This document shows positions 27,175 through 36,591 of a DNA stretch of 64,000 nucleotides, one piece after another (position 1 is the first letter of the stretch; each line of letters opens with the position of its first letter). Source of the DNA: Shimia sediminis (GTDB taxonomy: Bacteria > Pseudomonadota > Alphaproteobacteria > Rhodobacterales > Rhodobacteraceae); the NCBI RefSeq assembly GCF_003990645.1, contig NZ_RYZK01000010.1, forward strand, positions 95,985-159,984, in the 5' to 3' direction. The notes beneath the pieces were generated by a model, which saw nothing but the letters and a program-made list of their open reading frames with translations, made no database searches and had not been told where the DNA came from. Position numbers and translations under genes: made by a program.

Positions 27175-28214
27175 CTAAGCGCCTCAAAAGGGTCATCAGC
27201 AGCAAGGTCGGGCGTCCAACCAAAGGTCTCAAACGTATGCGCGATATGGTCGGGTAACTCTGCGGTCACCGTCACCGCCTTGCGCGTGGTGGGATGTTCA
27301 AACGTCATCGAGCGCGCATGCAGGTGCAGCTTGTTCGAGATGATGCCACCCAACTTGGCGCCCCATCCGTCACCCATGTTCTCCTGCGCCGAGCCGCCGT
27401 ATTTGCCGTCACCCGCAATCGGATGGCCGATCTCGGCCATATGCGCGCGCAGCTGGTGGGTACGACCGGTGATCGGCTCCATCGCCACCCAGGCAGCACG
27501 GCTCGCCACGCGATACAGCGTGGCGTATTGCGTAATCGCCCGTTTGGCGCCCGGGGTACTGTCAACATCACGCGGGTGCAGGCAGATCATCTTTTCACCC
27601 TCGCCCTGGCGCCCGTGCCCTGCGGCCTTGACCAGGCCATATTTGATTTCGCCCAGATAAGGTGTCGGCACCCCGGCCACCACGGCCCAATAAATCTTGC
27701 GCGTCTCTTTGTGGCGCATCGCAGCCGTCAACCCCTGTGCCGCGGCCCGCGTCCGGGCCAGCAGCAAAACGCCCGAAGTATCCTTGTCCAGCCGGTGCAC
27801 CAGGCGTGGTTTTTCATCGAGGTCAAACTTCAGTGCCTCAGCCAAACCGTCAACATGCCGTGTCTGCTTGCTGCCTCCTTGGGTCGGCAAGCCGGCCGGC
27901 TTGTTTATCGCGATGACATCATCATCCATGTAGATCACGCAGTCGCGGATCAGCTTGGCATCCTTGTCAGACACCCGCGTCTCGGTCCTTTCAGGCCGCG
28001 CGCCTGGTTGTGGCAATGGTGGAATACGTACCTTTTGCCCCACTTCCAGCCGCGTCGCAGGCTTCACACGCCCGCCTTCGACGCGCAGCTCTCCCTTGCG
28101 GCACATCTTCTCGATGCGGCCCTGGTTCACATGCGGGAACATGCGACGCAGCCAGCGGTCGAGCCGCTGATCTCCATCCTCTTCGCCCACAATCAGAATC
28201 TGAACACCACTCAT
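27171..28214 (-). CDS. RluA-family pseudouridine synthase (RluC-like)
   Basis: This 347-residue protein has an N-terminal S4 RNA-binding domain (QRLDRWLRRMFPHVNQGRIEKM) and the RluA catalytic motif HRLDKDTSGVLLLART with catalytic Asp143. C-terminal motifs PITGRTHQLRAHMAEIGHPI and GDGKYGG complete the fold. It isomerises uridines in 23S rRNA. It overlaps crcB by four bases upstream and the HAD gene downstream. Confidence 0.95.
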   Translation of the reverse strand: MSGVQILIVGEEDGDQRLDRWLRRMFPHVNQGRIEKMCRKGELRVEGGRVKPATRLEVGQKVRIPPLPQPGARPERTETRVSDKDAKLIRDCVIYMDDDVIAINKPAGLPTQGGSKQTRHVDGLAEALKFDLDEKPRLVHRLDKDTSGVLLLARTRAAAQGLTAAMRHKETRKIYWAVVAGVPTPYLGEIKYGLVKAAGHGRQGEGEKMICLHPRDVDSTPGAKRAITQYATLYRVASRAAWVAMEPITGRTHQLRAHMAEIGHPIAGDGKYGGSAQENMGDGWGAKLGGIISNKLHLHARSMTFEHPTTRKAVTVTAELPDHIAHTFETFGWTPDLAADDPFEALR

Positions 28215-28588
28215 GTCACCATCCCCCGTGCCACCAAAAGACCCAGCATCAGCCCGCCAATCGAACCAACAACCGAGATCGCCACATAGGCCGCCGCCGC
28301 GCCCACCTGCCCACGTTCGAACAGTGTCACCGCCTCAAGTGAAAAGGCGGAAAACGTTGTGAAACCGCCCAGAAACCCAGTCATCACAAGAGGCGAAAGA
28401 TGGGTCAGCCCGCGGTGCGCCGCCAGCACGACAAAGGCCCCCATCAGAAACGAACCAATGATGTTCACCGTGATGATCGCCATCGGAAACCCATGCCCCA
28501 CAAGGCGCACAACTCCAATACCGGTCAAATAGCGCAAAGCAGCACCCACAGCCCCGCCAAAGGCCACATATATCAGGTTCATGAACAT
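28211..28588 (-). CDS. crcB: Fluoride channel CrcB/Fluc
   Basis: This small four-helix membrane protein (125 residues from ATG 28588, or 123 from ATG 28582) has the family motifs GGAVGAALRYL, NIIGSFLMG and GFLGGFTTFSAFS. Dual-topology dimers export fluoride. No fluoride riboswitch is apparent upstream. It overlaps the pseudouridine synthase by four bases. Confidence 0.95.
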   Translation of the reverse strand: MFMNLIYVAFGGAVGAALRYLTGIGVVRLVGHGFPMAIITVNIIGSFLMGAFVVLAAHRGLTHLSPLVMTGFLGGFTTFSAFSLEAVTLFERGQVGAAAAYVAISVVGSIGGLMLGLLVARGMVT

Positions 28589-28669
28589 CCCGCGTCTGTC
28601 ACCCGCGCCGCCCTGTTTGTCAAGCGACACCGCCCTCGCTTCATCTTGCTAAAAATACTTCGGGGTGAA

Positions 28670-28703
28670 TTGGCCGCATGCGGCCAAGAGGGGCTGGCCC
28701 CTC
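28670..28703. repeat. Paired palindromes typical of Rhodobacterales gene ends
   Basis: TTGGCCGCATGCGGCCAA (28670-28687) is followed directly by GAGGGGCTGGCCCCTC (28688-28703); the second includes the rarA stop codon. Together with the adjoining TACTTCGGGGTGAATT this resembles, from memory, a recurrent intergenic motif in roseobacters. On the minus strand it is followed by TATTTTTAG and can act as the rarA terminator. Confidence 0.6.
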
Positions 28704-30012
28704 ACCCGTTCCGCTTCAAACGCAGCTTGGTGAAATAGTCGAGACGCCGCTTCAGTTCGCGCTCGAACCCGCGTTCGACCGGCTGATACATGACCGGCCG
28801 CTTCATGCCTTCAGGAAAATAATCCTGCCCCGAAAAGCCATCTTCGGCGTCATGGTCATATTGATACCCGTCGCCATAACCCTGATCCGCCATCAAGGAC
28901 GTTGGCGCATTCAGGATATGCTTGGGTGGCGGCTCCGACCCGGTTTTCCGGGCTGCTTTGCGCGCCGCCTTGTATCCAACGTAAACCCCGTTCGATTTCG
29001 GAGCCAACGCGAGATAGACCAAGGCCTGGGCCAGCGCCAACTCGCCCTCGGGACTGCCCAACCGTTCATAGGTCTCCCAGGACTGCAAGCACACCGACTG
29101 CGCTTGCGGATCGGCCAGACCGATATCTTCCACTGACATCCGCGTAATGCGCCGGGCCAGAAAACGCGGATCTTCCCCACCTTCCAACATGCGCGCAAAC
29201 CAATAGAGTGCTGCATCGGGGTCGGACCCGCGCACGGATTTGTGCAGGGCGGAAATCAGGTTGTAGTGCTCGTCTCCCGATTTGTCATACTTGGCCGCCC
29301 GCTTCATCAGCCGCTTGGCCAACGCCTCCGAGTCCAGCTTCCCGTCCACCTTCCAGGCTGCGACCTGCTCGATCAGGTTCAACAAGGCGCGCCCGTCGCC
29401 GTCAGCCATTTCCAACAGCGCCTCGCGAGCATGGCCATTCAATGGCAAAGCGCGATCCATCTCTTTCTCAGCCCGCTGCGCCAAGCGCTCAAGATCCGCC
29501 AACGACAAACGCTCCAGCACCAGCACCTGCGACCGACTGAGCACCGCGGCGTTCAACTCAAACGATGGGTTCTCGGTTGTGGCCCCGACCAAGAGGATGG
29601 TGCCATCCTCCATATGCGGCAGGAACCCATCCTGCTGGGCTTTGTTGAAACGGTGGATCTCATCCACAAACAACAGCGTGCCCTGCCCGTTCTGTCGCCG
29701 TATCCTGGCCGCCTCAAAGACCTTGCGCAGCTCGGGCACGCCCGTAAAAATCGCACTGATCTGCACGAAATGAAGGTTTGTTTCATCCGCCAAAAGCCGC
29801 GCGATGGTGGTCTTGCCCACCCCGGGCGGCCCCCAGAAAATCAAGGACGACAAGCTGCCCGAGGCCAGCATCACGCCCAACGGCGCGTCCGGGCCCAGAA
29901 CCTGTTCCTGGCCGATCACCTCGCCCAATGTTTTGGGTCGCAATCGGTCCGCCAAGGGACGCGGTGCGGTGTCAGGCGCCTTGCCGTCCGGAGTGTCGAA
30001 CAGGTCCGCCAT
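28702..30012 (-). CDS. rarA: Replication-associated recombination protein A (RarA/MgsA)
   Basis: This 436-residue AAA+ ATPase has Walker A GPPGVGKT at residues 61-68, Walker B LFVDEIHRFNKAQQD, sensor 1 GATTENPSFELN and the C-terminal MgsA domain with LISALHKSVRGSDPDAALYW. It acts at stalled replication forks. Its ATG overlaps the stop of the DegP-like protease gene, so the two are transcribed together. Confidence 0.95.
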   Translation of the reverse strand: MADLFDTPDGKAPDTAPRPLADRLRPKTLGEVIGQEQVLGPDAPLGVMLASGSLSSLIFWGPPGVGKTTIARLLADETNLHFVQISAIFTGVPELRKVFEAARIRRQNGQGTLLFVDEIHRFNKAQQDGFLPHMEDGTILLVGATTENPSFELNAAVLSRSQVLVLERLSLADLERLAQRAEKEMDRALPLNGHAREALLEMADGDGRALLNLIEQVAAWKVDGKLDSEALAKRLMKRAAKYDKSGDEHYNLISALHKSVRGSDPDAALYWFARMLEGGEDPRFLARRITRMSVEDIGLADPQAQSVCLQSWETYERLGSPEGELALAQALVYLALAPKSNGVYVGYKAARKAARKTGSEPPPKHILNAPTSLMADQGYGDGYQYDHDAEDGFSGQDYFPEGMKRPVMYQPVERGFERELKRRLDYFTKLRLKRNG

Positions 30013-31394
30013 CAGAGACGAAACTTTGAAACCATGCGCTGATTGCCGCGCTGAATCTCAATCGTCACCTTGCGCTGAGCCTTCAACAAGGCCTCGCGGG
30101 CATCACTGGTGGTGGCAATCTCGGTATCATCCACGGACAGCAGAACATCGCCGGGGCGCAGGCCGATACGGCCACCGGTCGGACCGGGCTCTTCTATCAC
30201 CACGCCACGCAACGACAGTGGTAGACCATATTGTCCCAATACCGCCGGATTGATGTTGGACAATACCATCTCTGGAACCGCAGACTTACGCCCCGTGGTC
30301 ACCGTGTCCCGGCCGGGCGTCTCAGGCGCCTTGATCAACCCAACACGCACGGTGGCAGGCTCGCCATCTTTGATCGCCATAACCTCGACATCCTGCCCGA
30401 TGCCGGCCACGGACATACGATAGATCATCTCAGCTGGCGTGTTGACCGGCTGACCTCCGACATCCAGGATCACGTCCCCTGCACGAAAGCCAGCTTTCAG
30501 AAACGGGCTGTCGTCATGCAGTTCCGAAATCACGATGCCACCCGGTTGCTCCAGCCCCAAACCTTCGGCCATATCGGCGTCCACGGGTTGACCAAACATG
30601 CCTGCCCAGGGGCGTTGGAAATCATCCTGCCCGCCGCGTGCCTGATCGACGAACTGCTTTACCAGCGACGCAGGGATAGCAAAACCAATCCCGTTTGACC
30701 CGCCTGAGCGGGTCAGGATCGACGTGTTCACACCAATCAGATCGCCGTTGATGTCAATCAGCGCACCGCCTGAGTTTCCGGGGTTGATCGGCGCGTCGGT
30801 CTGCAGGAAATAGCCGCGCGCATTGCCCGTCGCCATGCCCGAGCGCGCAAGGCCCGAGACAATCCCGCTGCTCACGGTCTGCCCCACACCAAAGGGGTTG
30901 CCGATGGCCAATACCAGCTCGCCCACTTCGACCGTATCACTGTTGCGCAGGCTCAGGTGCGGCATGTCACTGGCGCCCTCGAGTTGCAGGATCGCCAGGT
31001 CGCTTTCCTCGTCGGCCAGAAGCACGCGTGCGTTAAACTCGCGCCGGTCATTCAGGTGCACCCGGATATCGGTGGACAGGCCCACCACGTGATAGTTTGA
31101 CACCACAATACCATCCTCGGACAGGATCACACCGGACCCCAGCGAGTTTTGCACCCGCGGTCGCGTCTTGCCGAAATCACGAAACAGGTTCTGGAAAAAG
31201 GGGTCGCCTCCAAAGGGGCTGTCACGTACCTCGACCACGCGCTTGGCGTAGATGTTGACCACCGCAGGAGCCGCCTCTTTTACCAAGGGCGCAAATCCGA
31301 GCGAGATTTCTGCCTGACTATGCGGGACTTTGGTCTCGGCAGAGGCAATGGAAGCCAGGGCAATGGTCAGGGCCGTAAGCGTTGCGCGAAACAT
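30012..31394 (-). CDS. DegP/DegQ-type periplasmic serine protease with two PDZ domains
   Basis: This 460-residue Do-family protease has a signal peptide (first 19 residues), the trypsin-like triad His102 (SNYHVVG), Asp132 (EESDLAIL) and Ser208 (NPGNSGGAL), and two PDZ domains (about 265-350 and 370-455). It degrades or refolds damaged envelope proteins. It is slightly shorter than E. coli DegP. Confidence 0.95.
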   Translation of the reverse strand: MFRATLTALTIALASIASAETKVPHSQAEISLGFAPLVKEAAPAVVNIYAKRVVEVRDSPFGGDPFFQNLFRDFGKTRPRVQNSLGSGVILSEDGIVVSNYHVVGLSTDIRVHLNDRREFNARVLLADEESDLAILQLEGASDMPHLSLRNSDTVEVGELVLAIGNPFGVGQTVSSGIVSGLARSGMATGNARGYFLQTDAPINPGNSGGALIDINGDLIGVNTSILTRSGGSNGIGFAIPASLVKQFVDQARGGQDDFQRPWAGMFGQPVDADMAEGLGLEQPGGIVISELHDDSPFLKAGFRAGDVILDVGGQPVNTPAEMIYRMSVAGIGQDVEVMAIKDGEPATVRVGLIKAPETPGRDTVTTGRKSAVPEMVLSNINPAVLGQYGLPLSLRGVVIEEPGPTGGRIGLRPGDVLLSVDDTEIATTSDAREALLKAQRKVTIEIQRGNQRMVSKFRL

Positions 31395-31457
31395 GGGCTT
31401 TCCTCGTCAAGTTGCCTCATGGATATGCGAGGGCTAGCCATGATTTGCAAGGCCATG

Positions 31458-32513
31458 TCAATCGAGCGGCGCGTGCAGCCTCGTGCCTTTGGTGAGGATA
31501 CCGCCCCGATCGCCTATCTCGATACTGCCATAACGCTGCTTGAAGCATTCGGGCAATGGACGGTCCCCTTCGGGCGAGAGCCAAAGCCGCAGGAGGTGTC
31601 GCGGTTTTTCCGGCGGTCGACGGTCGATGAAACCAGTGCGGTCATGTAGCTGAGCATGGTTATAGACAAACTGCATGTCGCCGGGTTCCAGCCGCATGGT
31701 CAGGTGCATGTCCGGATCGTTGGCCACTGCGTCGAACATGTCGAGTGCTTGGACATGGGCATCGCTCAGACGCATTGCCTCGGGAAAGCGTTGCGCGCTG
31801 TCGATGTACTGACGCTGGTAGAACACTATCAGTTTTCCTGCGTGCCAGTTGAGCGGTGGAATGGTCATAAAGGGCTGCATTCCCTCGGGCACCTCCCCCC
31901 GCCGGTCAGTGGCGATGGGATCGAACAGGCGTTCCAGCAGATCAGGGTGTTCAGCGCGCATGCGGTTATAGAGTGCCTCGGCGCTGACAAGCAGCGAGTC
32001 GCCGCCTTGCTGCGCATCCTGCAGGCACAAAAGTGCAACAATATCAGCGCTGTCGGTGTGAAATGTCTGGCGTTCGTGTGTTTGATAGATCCGCGTGGTG
32101 GGATCCTTGGCATCAGCTCCCACATCACGCACATGACCAAGGATATGACCCGCTGCGTTCTGCGACCGTGCAGAGCCCAGATGCGCCCCGATCCCGCAGA
32201 AAATCGTCGCCGCCATTTCCTGTGTGTAAGAGGCAATTGGCAAGCCTCGGAGCACTTCAAAGCCGATCCCGTGGATCAGTTTCTCGCGCATCTTGGCCAC
32301 GTGACCCGCAAAGTGCGTCAGGGGAAATGTGCCCTTGGTGATGTCACCGATGTCCTGACCCAGAGACAGATACTGGCGCGCGGCGCTCTCAAGGTCGGCG
32401 ATGTCCATGTCAGAGAGCTGGATCAACCAGTCCTTCTGGCGGGCCTGCATCTCGCGCCCGGTCCAGACGGAGGGCCCTGAAAGGGTCTCGGGGATGTGCC
32501 GCAATATACTCAT
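31458..32513 (-). CDS. TauD/TfdA-family Fe(II)/2-oxoglutarate dioxygenase
   Basis: This 351-residue protein has the facial triad His152-x-Asp154 (FHTDSADI) and distal His290 (QLHDRTGF), with the 2-oxoglutarate-binding Arg at about 309 (HLLRLWLSP). I chose ATG 32513 with GGAAGGGA nine bases upstream. Relatives oxidise sulfonates, carnitine precursors, aryloxy acids or amino acids; the substrate is not evident. It lies just past the terminator of the rplQ operon in the same direction. Confidence 0.88.
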   Translation of the reverse strand: MSILRHIPETLSGPSVWTGREMQARQKDWLIQLSDMDIADLESAARQYLSLGQDIGDITKGTFPLTHFAGHVAKMREKLIHGIGFEVLRGLPIASYTQEMAATIFCGIGAHLGSARSQNAAGHILGHVRDVGADAKDPTTRIYQTHERQTFHTDSADIVALLCLQDAQQGGDSLLVSAEALYNRMRAEHPDLLERLFDPIATDRRGEVPEGMQPFMTIPPLNWHAGKLIVFYQRQYIDSAQRFPEAMRLSDAHVQALDMFDAVANDPDMHLTMRLEPGDMQFVYNHAQLHDRTGFIDRRPPEKPRHLLRLWLSPEGDRPLPECFKQRYGSIEIGDRGGILTKGTRLHAPLD

Positions 32514-32601
32514 GATCGTTTCCCTTCCATCCGCGGTAGTGGCTGGTTTTCCGAAGATTTCCACCCTTTTACAAAGACTTACATCATCGTGGCGGAAATC
32601 T

Positions 32602-32637
32602 GAAAACAAAAAACCCCCGCCTGTTGCCAGGCGGGGG
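32602..32637 (-). terminator. Terminator of the rpsM-rpsK-rpoA-rplQ block
   Basis: A perfect 10-base stem CCCCCGCCTG/CAGGCGGGGG with a TTGC loop is followed on the minus strand by TTTTTTGTTTTC. It lies 29 bases after the rplQ stop. Confidence 0.95.
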
Positions 32638-32665
32638 CTGAACTGTCGGGCGATCCCGAGCGTTC

Positions 32666-33091
32666 TTATTCTTCGTCAGCGGCCATTTCTTCGGCTGCGA
32701 CGCGGGCCTTGTCAGCGGCGCCTTTCGCATCGACGTCGCGGTCGACGAATTCGATGATTGCCATCGGGGCCATGTCACCATAGCGGAAGCCCGCTTTCAT
32801 GATGCGCACATAGCCGCCCTGACGGTCGGCATAACGCGGGCCGAGAACGTCAAACAGCTTGGTAACGTACTGATCTTCTTTGAGTTTCGATGCTGCCTGA
32901 CGACGAGCGTGCAGGTCGCCGCGTTTGGCCAGCGTGATCATCTTTTCGATGATCGGGCGCAGTTCTTTGGCCTTGGGCAGGGTTGTTTTGATTTGCTCAT
33001 GTTCGATGAGCGAGCCGGCCATGTTGGCAAACAGAGCTTTACGGTGCTCATGTGTCCGGTTCAGGCGGCGGTATCCACGTGCGTGACGCAT
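32666..33091 (-). CDS. rplQ: 50S ribosomal protein L17
   Basis: The 141-residue protein starts [20 protein letters not shown] and has the L17 core [17 protein letters not shown]. The acidic alanine-rich tail ([17 protein letters not shown]) is common in Rhodobacterales. It is the last gene of the alpha block and is separated from rpoA by an unusually structured spacer of about 200 bases. Confidence 0.98.
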   Translation of the reverse strand: MRHARGYRRLNRTHEHRKALFANMAGSLIEHEQIKTTLPKAKELRPIIEKMITLAKRGDLHARRQAASKLKEDQYVTKLFDVLGPRYADRQGGYVRIMKAGFRYGDMAPMAIIEFVDRDVDAKGAADKARVAAEEMAADEE

Positions 33092-33189
33092 TTTCTAATC
33101 TCCTAATGTGCCTTCTACAGGCGATTTTACTTTGTCTGGCCTCTGATGCGTGTCAGCGGCTCTCCTTGGGGCAAAAAGGCCCGAACTCT

Positions 33190-33245
33190 CCATTTTGTAC
33201 ATCTCCCTTTGGGGGAAATGACCATTTTGTACAATTTGTACAAAA
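33190..33245. repeat. CCATTTTGTACA repeats and TTTTGTACA dyad in rpoA-rplQ spacer
   Basis: The 12-base word CCATTTTGTACA occurs at 33190-33201 and again at 33222-33233. The second copy forms a perfect 9-base inverted repeat with TGTACAAAA at 33237-33245 (spacer ATT). The layout is operator-like. Confidence 0.65.
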
Positions 33246-33258
33246 CGGGTTTTGAGGT

Positions 33259-33286
33259 GTAGGTCGGACAATTTTGTCCGACCTAC
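33259..33286 (-). other. 12-base-pair hairpin directly after rpoA
   Basis: GTAGGTCGGACA pairs perfectly with TGTCCGACCTAC around a 4-base loop, 9 bases past the rpoA stop. No U-run follows on the minus strand. It may stabilise the upstream mRNA or reduce read-through to rplQ. Confidence 0.7.
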
Positions 33287-33294
33287 GAGAGGTC

Positions 33295-34311
33295 TTAGAA
33301 CGAGTCCTCGAACTTCTTGGCGAGGTCCTCGATGTTGTCCGGCGGCCAGTCCTCGACATCCATGCCAAGGTGCAGACCCATGCCCGACAGAACTTCTTTG
33401 ATCTCGTTCAGCGACTTGCGACCAAAGTTCGGGGTGCGCAGCATCTCGGCTTCGGTTTTCTGGATCAGATCGCCGATATAAACGATGTTGTCGTTCTTGA
33501 GGCAGTTGGCAGACCGTACCGACAGTTCCAGCTCGTCCACTTTCTTCAGGAGAAGCGGGTTGAACTCGAGACCATCGTCTTCTTCCTGACGGCCAGCGGA
33601 TTCGGGCTCTTCGAAGTTCACGAAGATCGACAGTTGGTCCTGCAGGATACGCGCGGCAAAAGCCACGGCGTCTTCCGGCGTGATCGAGCCGTCGGTGTCC
33701 ACTTTCATGGTCAGCTTGTCATAGTCCAGAACCTGACCTTCGCGGGTCGGCTGAACGTCGTAGCTGACGCGTTTGACCGGCGAATAGATCGCGTCGATCG
33801 GAATCAGACCGATGGGTGCATCTTCAGGCTTGTTCTTGTCAGCCGACACGTACCCCTTGCCGGTGTTGACGGTCAGTTCCATGAACAGGTCCGCGCCATC
33901 GTCGAGGTGACAGATCACGTGATCCTTGTTCAGGATTTCGATGCCAGCGCTGTCCGAAATGTCACCGGCGGTGACTTCGCCCGGACCCTTGGCATTGATC
34001 GACAGGCGCTTGGGCCCTTCGACTTCCATGCGCAGGGAGACGCCCTTGAGGTTCAGGATGATGTCGGTGACGTCTTCGCGCACACCGGCAACCGAGCTGA
34101 ACTCGTGCAGAACGTTATCAATCTGAACCGATGTGATGGCCGCGCCTTGCAGGCTCGACATCAGAACGCGACGCAGGGCGTTGCCCAGGGTCAGACCAAA
34201 GCCGCGTTCCAGCGGTTCGGCGACCACGGTGGCCTGGCGCGCGGGATCATTACCCGGCTTTACGTCAAGCTGGGTCGGCTTGATCAGTTCTGCCCAATTC
34301 TTGTGGATCAT
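33295..34311 (-). CDS. rpoA: RNA polymerase alpha subunit
   Basis: The 338-residue protein starts [20 protein letters not shown]. It has the NTD dimerisation region ([26 protein letters not shown]) and the CTD ([43 protein letters not shown]). I chose ATG 34311, preceded by TTGAGGAGACACGC; an earlier in-frame start at 34374 is not supported. It lies in the alpha block between rpsK and rplQ. Confidence 0.98.
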   Translation of the reverse strand: MIHKNWAELIKPTQLDVKPGNDPARQATVVAEPLERGFGLTLGNALRRVLMSSLQGAAITSVQIDNVLHEFSSVAGVREDVTDIILNLKGVSLRMEVEGPKRLSINAKGPGEVTAGDISDSAGIEILNKDHVICHLDDGADLFMELTVNTGKGYVSADKNKPEDAPIGLIPIDAIYSPVKRVSYDVQPTREGQVLDYDKLTMKVDTDGSITPEDAVAFAARILQDQLSIFVNFEEPESAGRQEEDDGLEFNPLLLKKVDELELSVRSANCLKNDNIVYIGDLIQKTEAEMLRTPNFGRKSLNEIKEVLSGMGLHLGMDVEDWPPDNIEDLAKKFEDSF

Positions 34312-34426
34312 GCGTGTCTCCTCAATTCCTGTCCGGCGGCCATGTCCGAGAGCGCCAGACTCCCGAGGTTTCAAAATGACGAACTGAGGCCGTGAAAGTC
34401 ACGCGGCCCCAGCGGGAAAACAGTGC

Positions 34427-34816
34427 TTAGACGCGGCGGCGTTTCGGCGGGCGGCAACCATTGTGCGCGATCGGGGTCACATCACGGATCGAGGTGATGT
34501 TGAAACCGATTGCAGCCAGGGCGCGCAGAGCCGATTCACGACCCGAACCGGGGCCCTGAACTTCGACTTCCAGCGTCTTGACGCCGTGGTCCTGTGCCTT
34601 TTTGCCTGCGTCTTCAGCAGCCATCTGAGCAGCATAAGGAGTCGATTTACGCGACCCTTTGAAACCCATGGTACCGGCCGAAGACCATGCGATTGCATTG
34701 CCTTGAACGTCCGAGATCAGGATCTTGGTGTTGTTGAACGACGAGTTAACGTGCGCAACACCGGATGCGATGTTCTTACGCTCTTTTTTCTTCGTACGAG
34801 TCTTATCACGTGCCAT
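34427..34816 (-). CDS. rpsK: 30S ribosomal protein S11
   Basis: The 129-residue protein contains the S11 core [18 protein letters not shown] and ends [18 protein letters not shown]. It is a platform protein of the small subunit that contacts mRNA near the Shine-Dalgarno helix. It is 17 bases after rpsM and 115 bases before rpoA. Confidence 0.98.
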   Translation of the reverse strand: MARDKTRTKKKERKNIASGVAHVNSSFNNTKILISDVQGNAIAWSSAGTMGFKGSRKSTPYAAQMAAEDAGKKAQDHGVKTLEVEVQGPGSGRESALRALAAIGFNITSIRDVTPIAHNGCRPPKRRRV

Positions 34817-34833
34817 TGATCAAACCCTCCCTA

Positions 34834-35202
34834 TTACTTCTTCTTACCAGCAATGGCCTTAGCAGGGCCTTTGCGAGTACGAGCGTTGGTGTGGGTACGC
34901 TGACCGCGTACGGGGAGGTTACGACGGTGGCGCAGGCCACGGTAGCAGCCCAGGTCCATCAGACGTTTGATGTTCATCTGAGTCTCGCGGCGCAGGTCAC
35001 CTTCGACGGTGTAGTTGGCGTCAATGTGCTCGCGGATGGCCAGAACTTCTGCGTCGCTCAGTTCGTTCACACGACGGGCGGCGTCGATTTTGACGCTTTC
35101 GCAGATTTCCTTGGCCGAGGTATGGCCAATACCAGTGATATAAGTCAGGGCGATCGGGACCCGTTTGTGGGTCGGGATGTTTACGCCGGCAATACGTGCC
35201 AC
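34834..35202 (-). CDS. rpsM: 30S ribosomal protein S13
   Basis: The 122-residue protein starts [21 protein letters not shown] and ends with the basic tail [22 protein letters not shown]13 sits in the head of the 30S subunit and contacts P-site tRNA. It is the first gene of the alpha block here; no infA or rpmJ is present between adk and rpsM. Its leader contains a hairpin at 35225-35244. Confidence 0.98.
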   Translation of the reverse strand: MARIAGVNIPTHKRVPIALTYITGIGHTSAKEICESVKIDAARRVNELSDAEVLAIREHIDANYTVEGDLRRETQMNIKRLMDLGCYRGLRHRRNLPVRGQRTHTNARTRKGPAKAIAGKKK

Positions 35203-35224
35203 GTGTCACTTTCCTTTTCGTTGC

Positions 35225-35244
35225 GGTTCCGTAGCGCCGGAACC
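35225..35244. other. Hairpin in rpsM leader
   Basis: GGTTCCG/CGGAACC with a 6-base loop lies 22 bases before the rpsM start. On the plus strand it is followed by TTTTTT, so it reads as an intrinsic terminator for antisense transcription; on the minus strand it is a leader hairpin near the ribosome-binding site. Confidence 0.6.
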
Positions 35245-35359
35245 TTTTTTCACAACGTAAGCCCGACGCGTGACGCGGCCGGGCCTCAGCTGATTCAGGT
35301 GATCTCGCTTACGGGGTGCGACCCCTTGGGCAATATGATTCTCCGGGTGGAGATGGTGC

Positions 35360-35388
35360 GGTTTATGGGGAATTTGGAGGGCAGTCAA
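35360..35388 (-). promoter_or_regulatory. Probable promoter of the rpsM-rpsK-rpoA-rplQ block
   Basis: TTGACT and TAAACC on the minus strand are spaced by 17 bases and begin 8 bases after the stop of the zinc-ribbon gene. The -35 is strong, the -10 is weaker (the overlapping CATAAA is an alternative). Confidence 0.5.
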
Positions 35389-35395
35389 CCCCCTG

Positions 35396-35695
35396 TCAGA
35401 CAAGCGTCTTGCGCCACCACTTTTGCCCCTTTGATCGCGCCCGCAAGAGAGTGGCCGCGACCCAAATGCCGACTATTGCCACAGCCAAGGCGATCAGGCG
35501 GGCAAAGGCCGCAGATTGAGAGAAGACCAGGACACCGCAAACTGCGGCAACAGCCACACTCAGCGACTGGCCCCAGGTGATCCACTGGGCTGATCGCACC
35601 TCTTTTCCGACGAGATACCCGTACCTGGCACCACATTTTCTACACTTGCGCTCACCGACCCCAGTCTCGGCTTCGCAAAAAGAACACTTTTGCAA
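35396..35695 (-). CDS. Small zinc-ribbon membrane protein, unknown function
   Basis: The 99-residue product has an N-terminal zinc ribbon (CSFC at residues 4-7 and CRKC near 18-21) and two hydrophobic segments (about 41-60 and 64-82), then a basic tail. It starts at TTG 35695, preceded by GGGAAAGAAG; no ATG fits. The upstream region is AT-rich, unlike the flanking ribosomal genes. It sits alone between adk and rpsM. I do not recognise a family beyond the zinc ribbon. It may be an inserted foreign gene. Confidence 0.65.
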   Translation of the reverse strand: MQKCSFCEAETGVGERKCRKCGARYGYLVGKEVRSAQWITWGQSLSVAVAAVCGVLVFSQSAAFARLIALAVAIVGIWVAATLLRARSKGQKWWRKTLV

Positions 35696-35882
35696 ACTTC
35701 TTTCCCAACAGAATTATCTAAAAAAACAAGTTAACTAAATAAATGACTCACAAGAATATGTTAAGCATCTTTGTGCCTGCAACCAAAGCCCTTTTTTAGT
35801 GATCTCGACGAATTCACGACCATGTGTGAGTTGGGGAGAATCTGGTCAGGATTTTACGCCCTGTTCTGCATCAGATTTCATC

Positions 35883-35911
35883 AAAAAGGGCGCTGAGAGT
35901 GTCAGCGCCCT
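35883..35911 (-). terminator. Terminator of the rplO-secY-adk block
   Basis: A perfect 10-base stem AGGGCGCTGA/TCAGCGCCCT with loop GAGTG is followed on the minus strand by TTTTTGATG. It lies about 39 bases past the adk stop. Confidence 0.92.
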
Positions 35912-35949
35912 GCCCCCTGTATCCCGGGGAAATCCTTTTGCGATCAATC

Positions 35950-36591
35950 TTAGCCGAGCGCCTGATCAATCGCGACCTTGACCTCGTCGATCTCGCCCAG
36001 CCCGTTCACGCTGCGCAGATCGCCCTTGGCGTAGTAGTAGCCGATCAGCGGAGAGGTCTTTTTGTAGTATTCCATCAGGCGCTGCTTGAGGCTTTCGGCG
36101 TTGTCGTCAGCCCGGCGCTTGAAGTTTGACGCTCCGCAGTTTGAGCATTTGCCGTCCGCCGGTTGCGGCTTGGTCAGGTCATTGTACACCTCACCACAGT
36201 CGCCACAGGTGGACCGTGCGGTGATGCGGGCGACAAGCGCTTCGTCATCAACCTGCATTTCAACGACAGCATCCAGTGTCTCGCCCTTTTCGGCGAGCAG
36301 CTTACCCAGGGCGTCGGCCTGGGCCAGCGTGCGGGGGAAGCCGTCAAAGATGAAACCGCCCTGCTTGTCGCCTTCGAGCTTTTCGCGGATCAGGCCGATC
36401 ACGATCTCGTCGGTGACCAGATCGCCGCGCGCCATGACGTCGGCAACGATTTTACCCATCTCGGACCCGGACTCCTTGGCATCGCGCAGCATGTCGCCGG
36501 TCGAGAGCTGGATCATGTTACGCGCGTCCATCAGGATGCGCGCCTGGGTTCCTTTGCCCGCGCCGGGCGGTCCAAGCAGGATAATGTTCAT
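35950..36591 (-). CDS. adk: Adenylate kinase
   Basis: The 213-residue enzyme has the P-loop [36 protein letters not shown] and a zinc-type LID domain with [10 protein letters not shown] and CSNCGA (two CxxC pairs). It interconverts AMP, ADP and ATP. Its start overlaps the secY stop by four bases. The zinc-bearing LID is common outside enterobacteria. Confidence 0.97.
   Translation of the reverse strand: MNIILLGPPGAGKGTQARILMDARNMIQLSTGDMLRDAKESGSEMGKIVADVMARGDLVTDEIVIGLIREKLEGDKQGGFIFDGFPRTLAQADALGKLLAEKGETLDAVVEMQVDDEALVARITARSTCGDCGEVYNDLTKPQPADGKCSNCGASNFKRRADDNAESLKQRLMEYYKKTSPLIGYYYAKGDLRSVNGLGEIDEVKVAIDQALG

Noticed and set aside
35225-35250. A terminator of the ribosomal operon in the rpsM leader
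   Set aside because: The U-run is on the plus strand only, so it cannot terminate the minus-strand ribosomal transcript.
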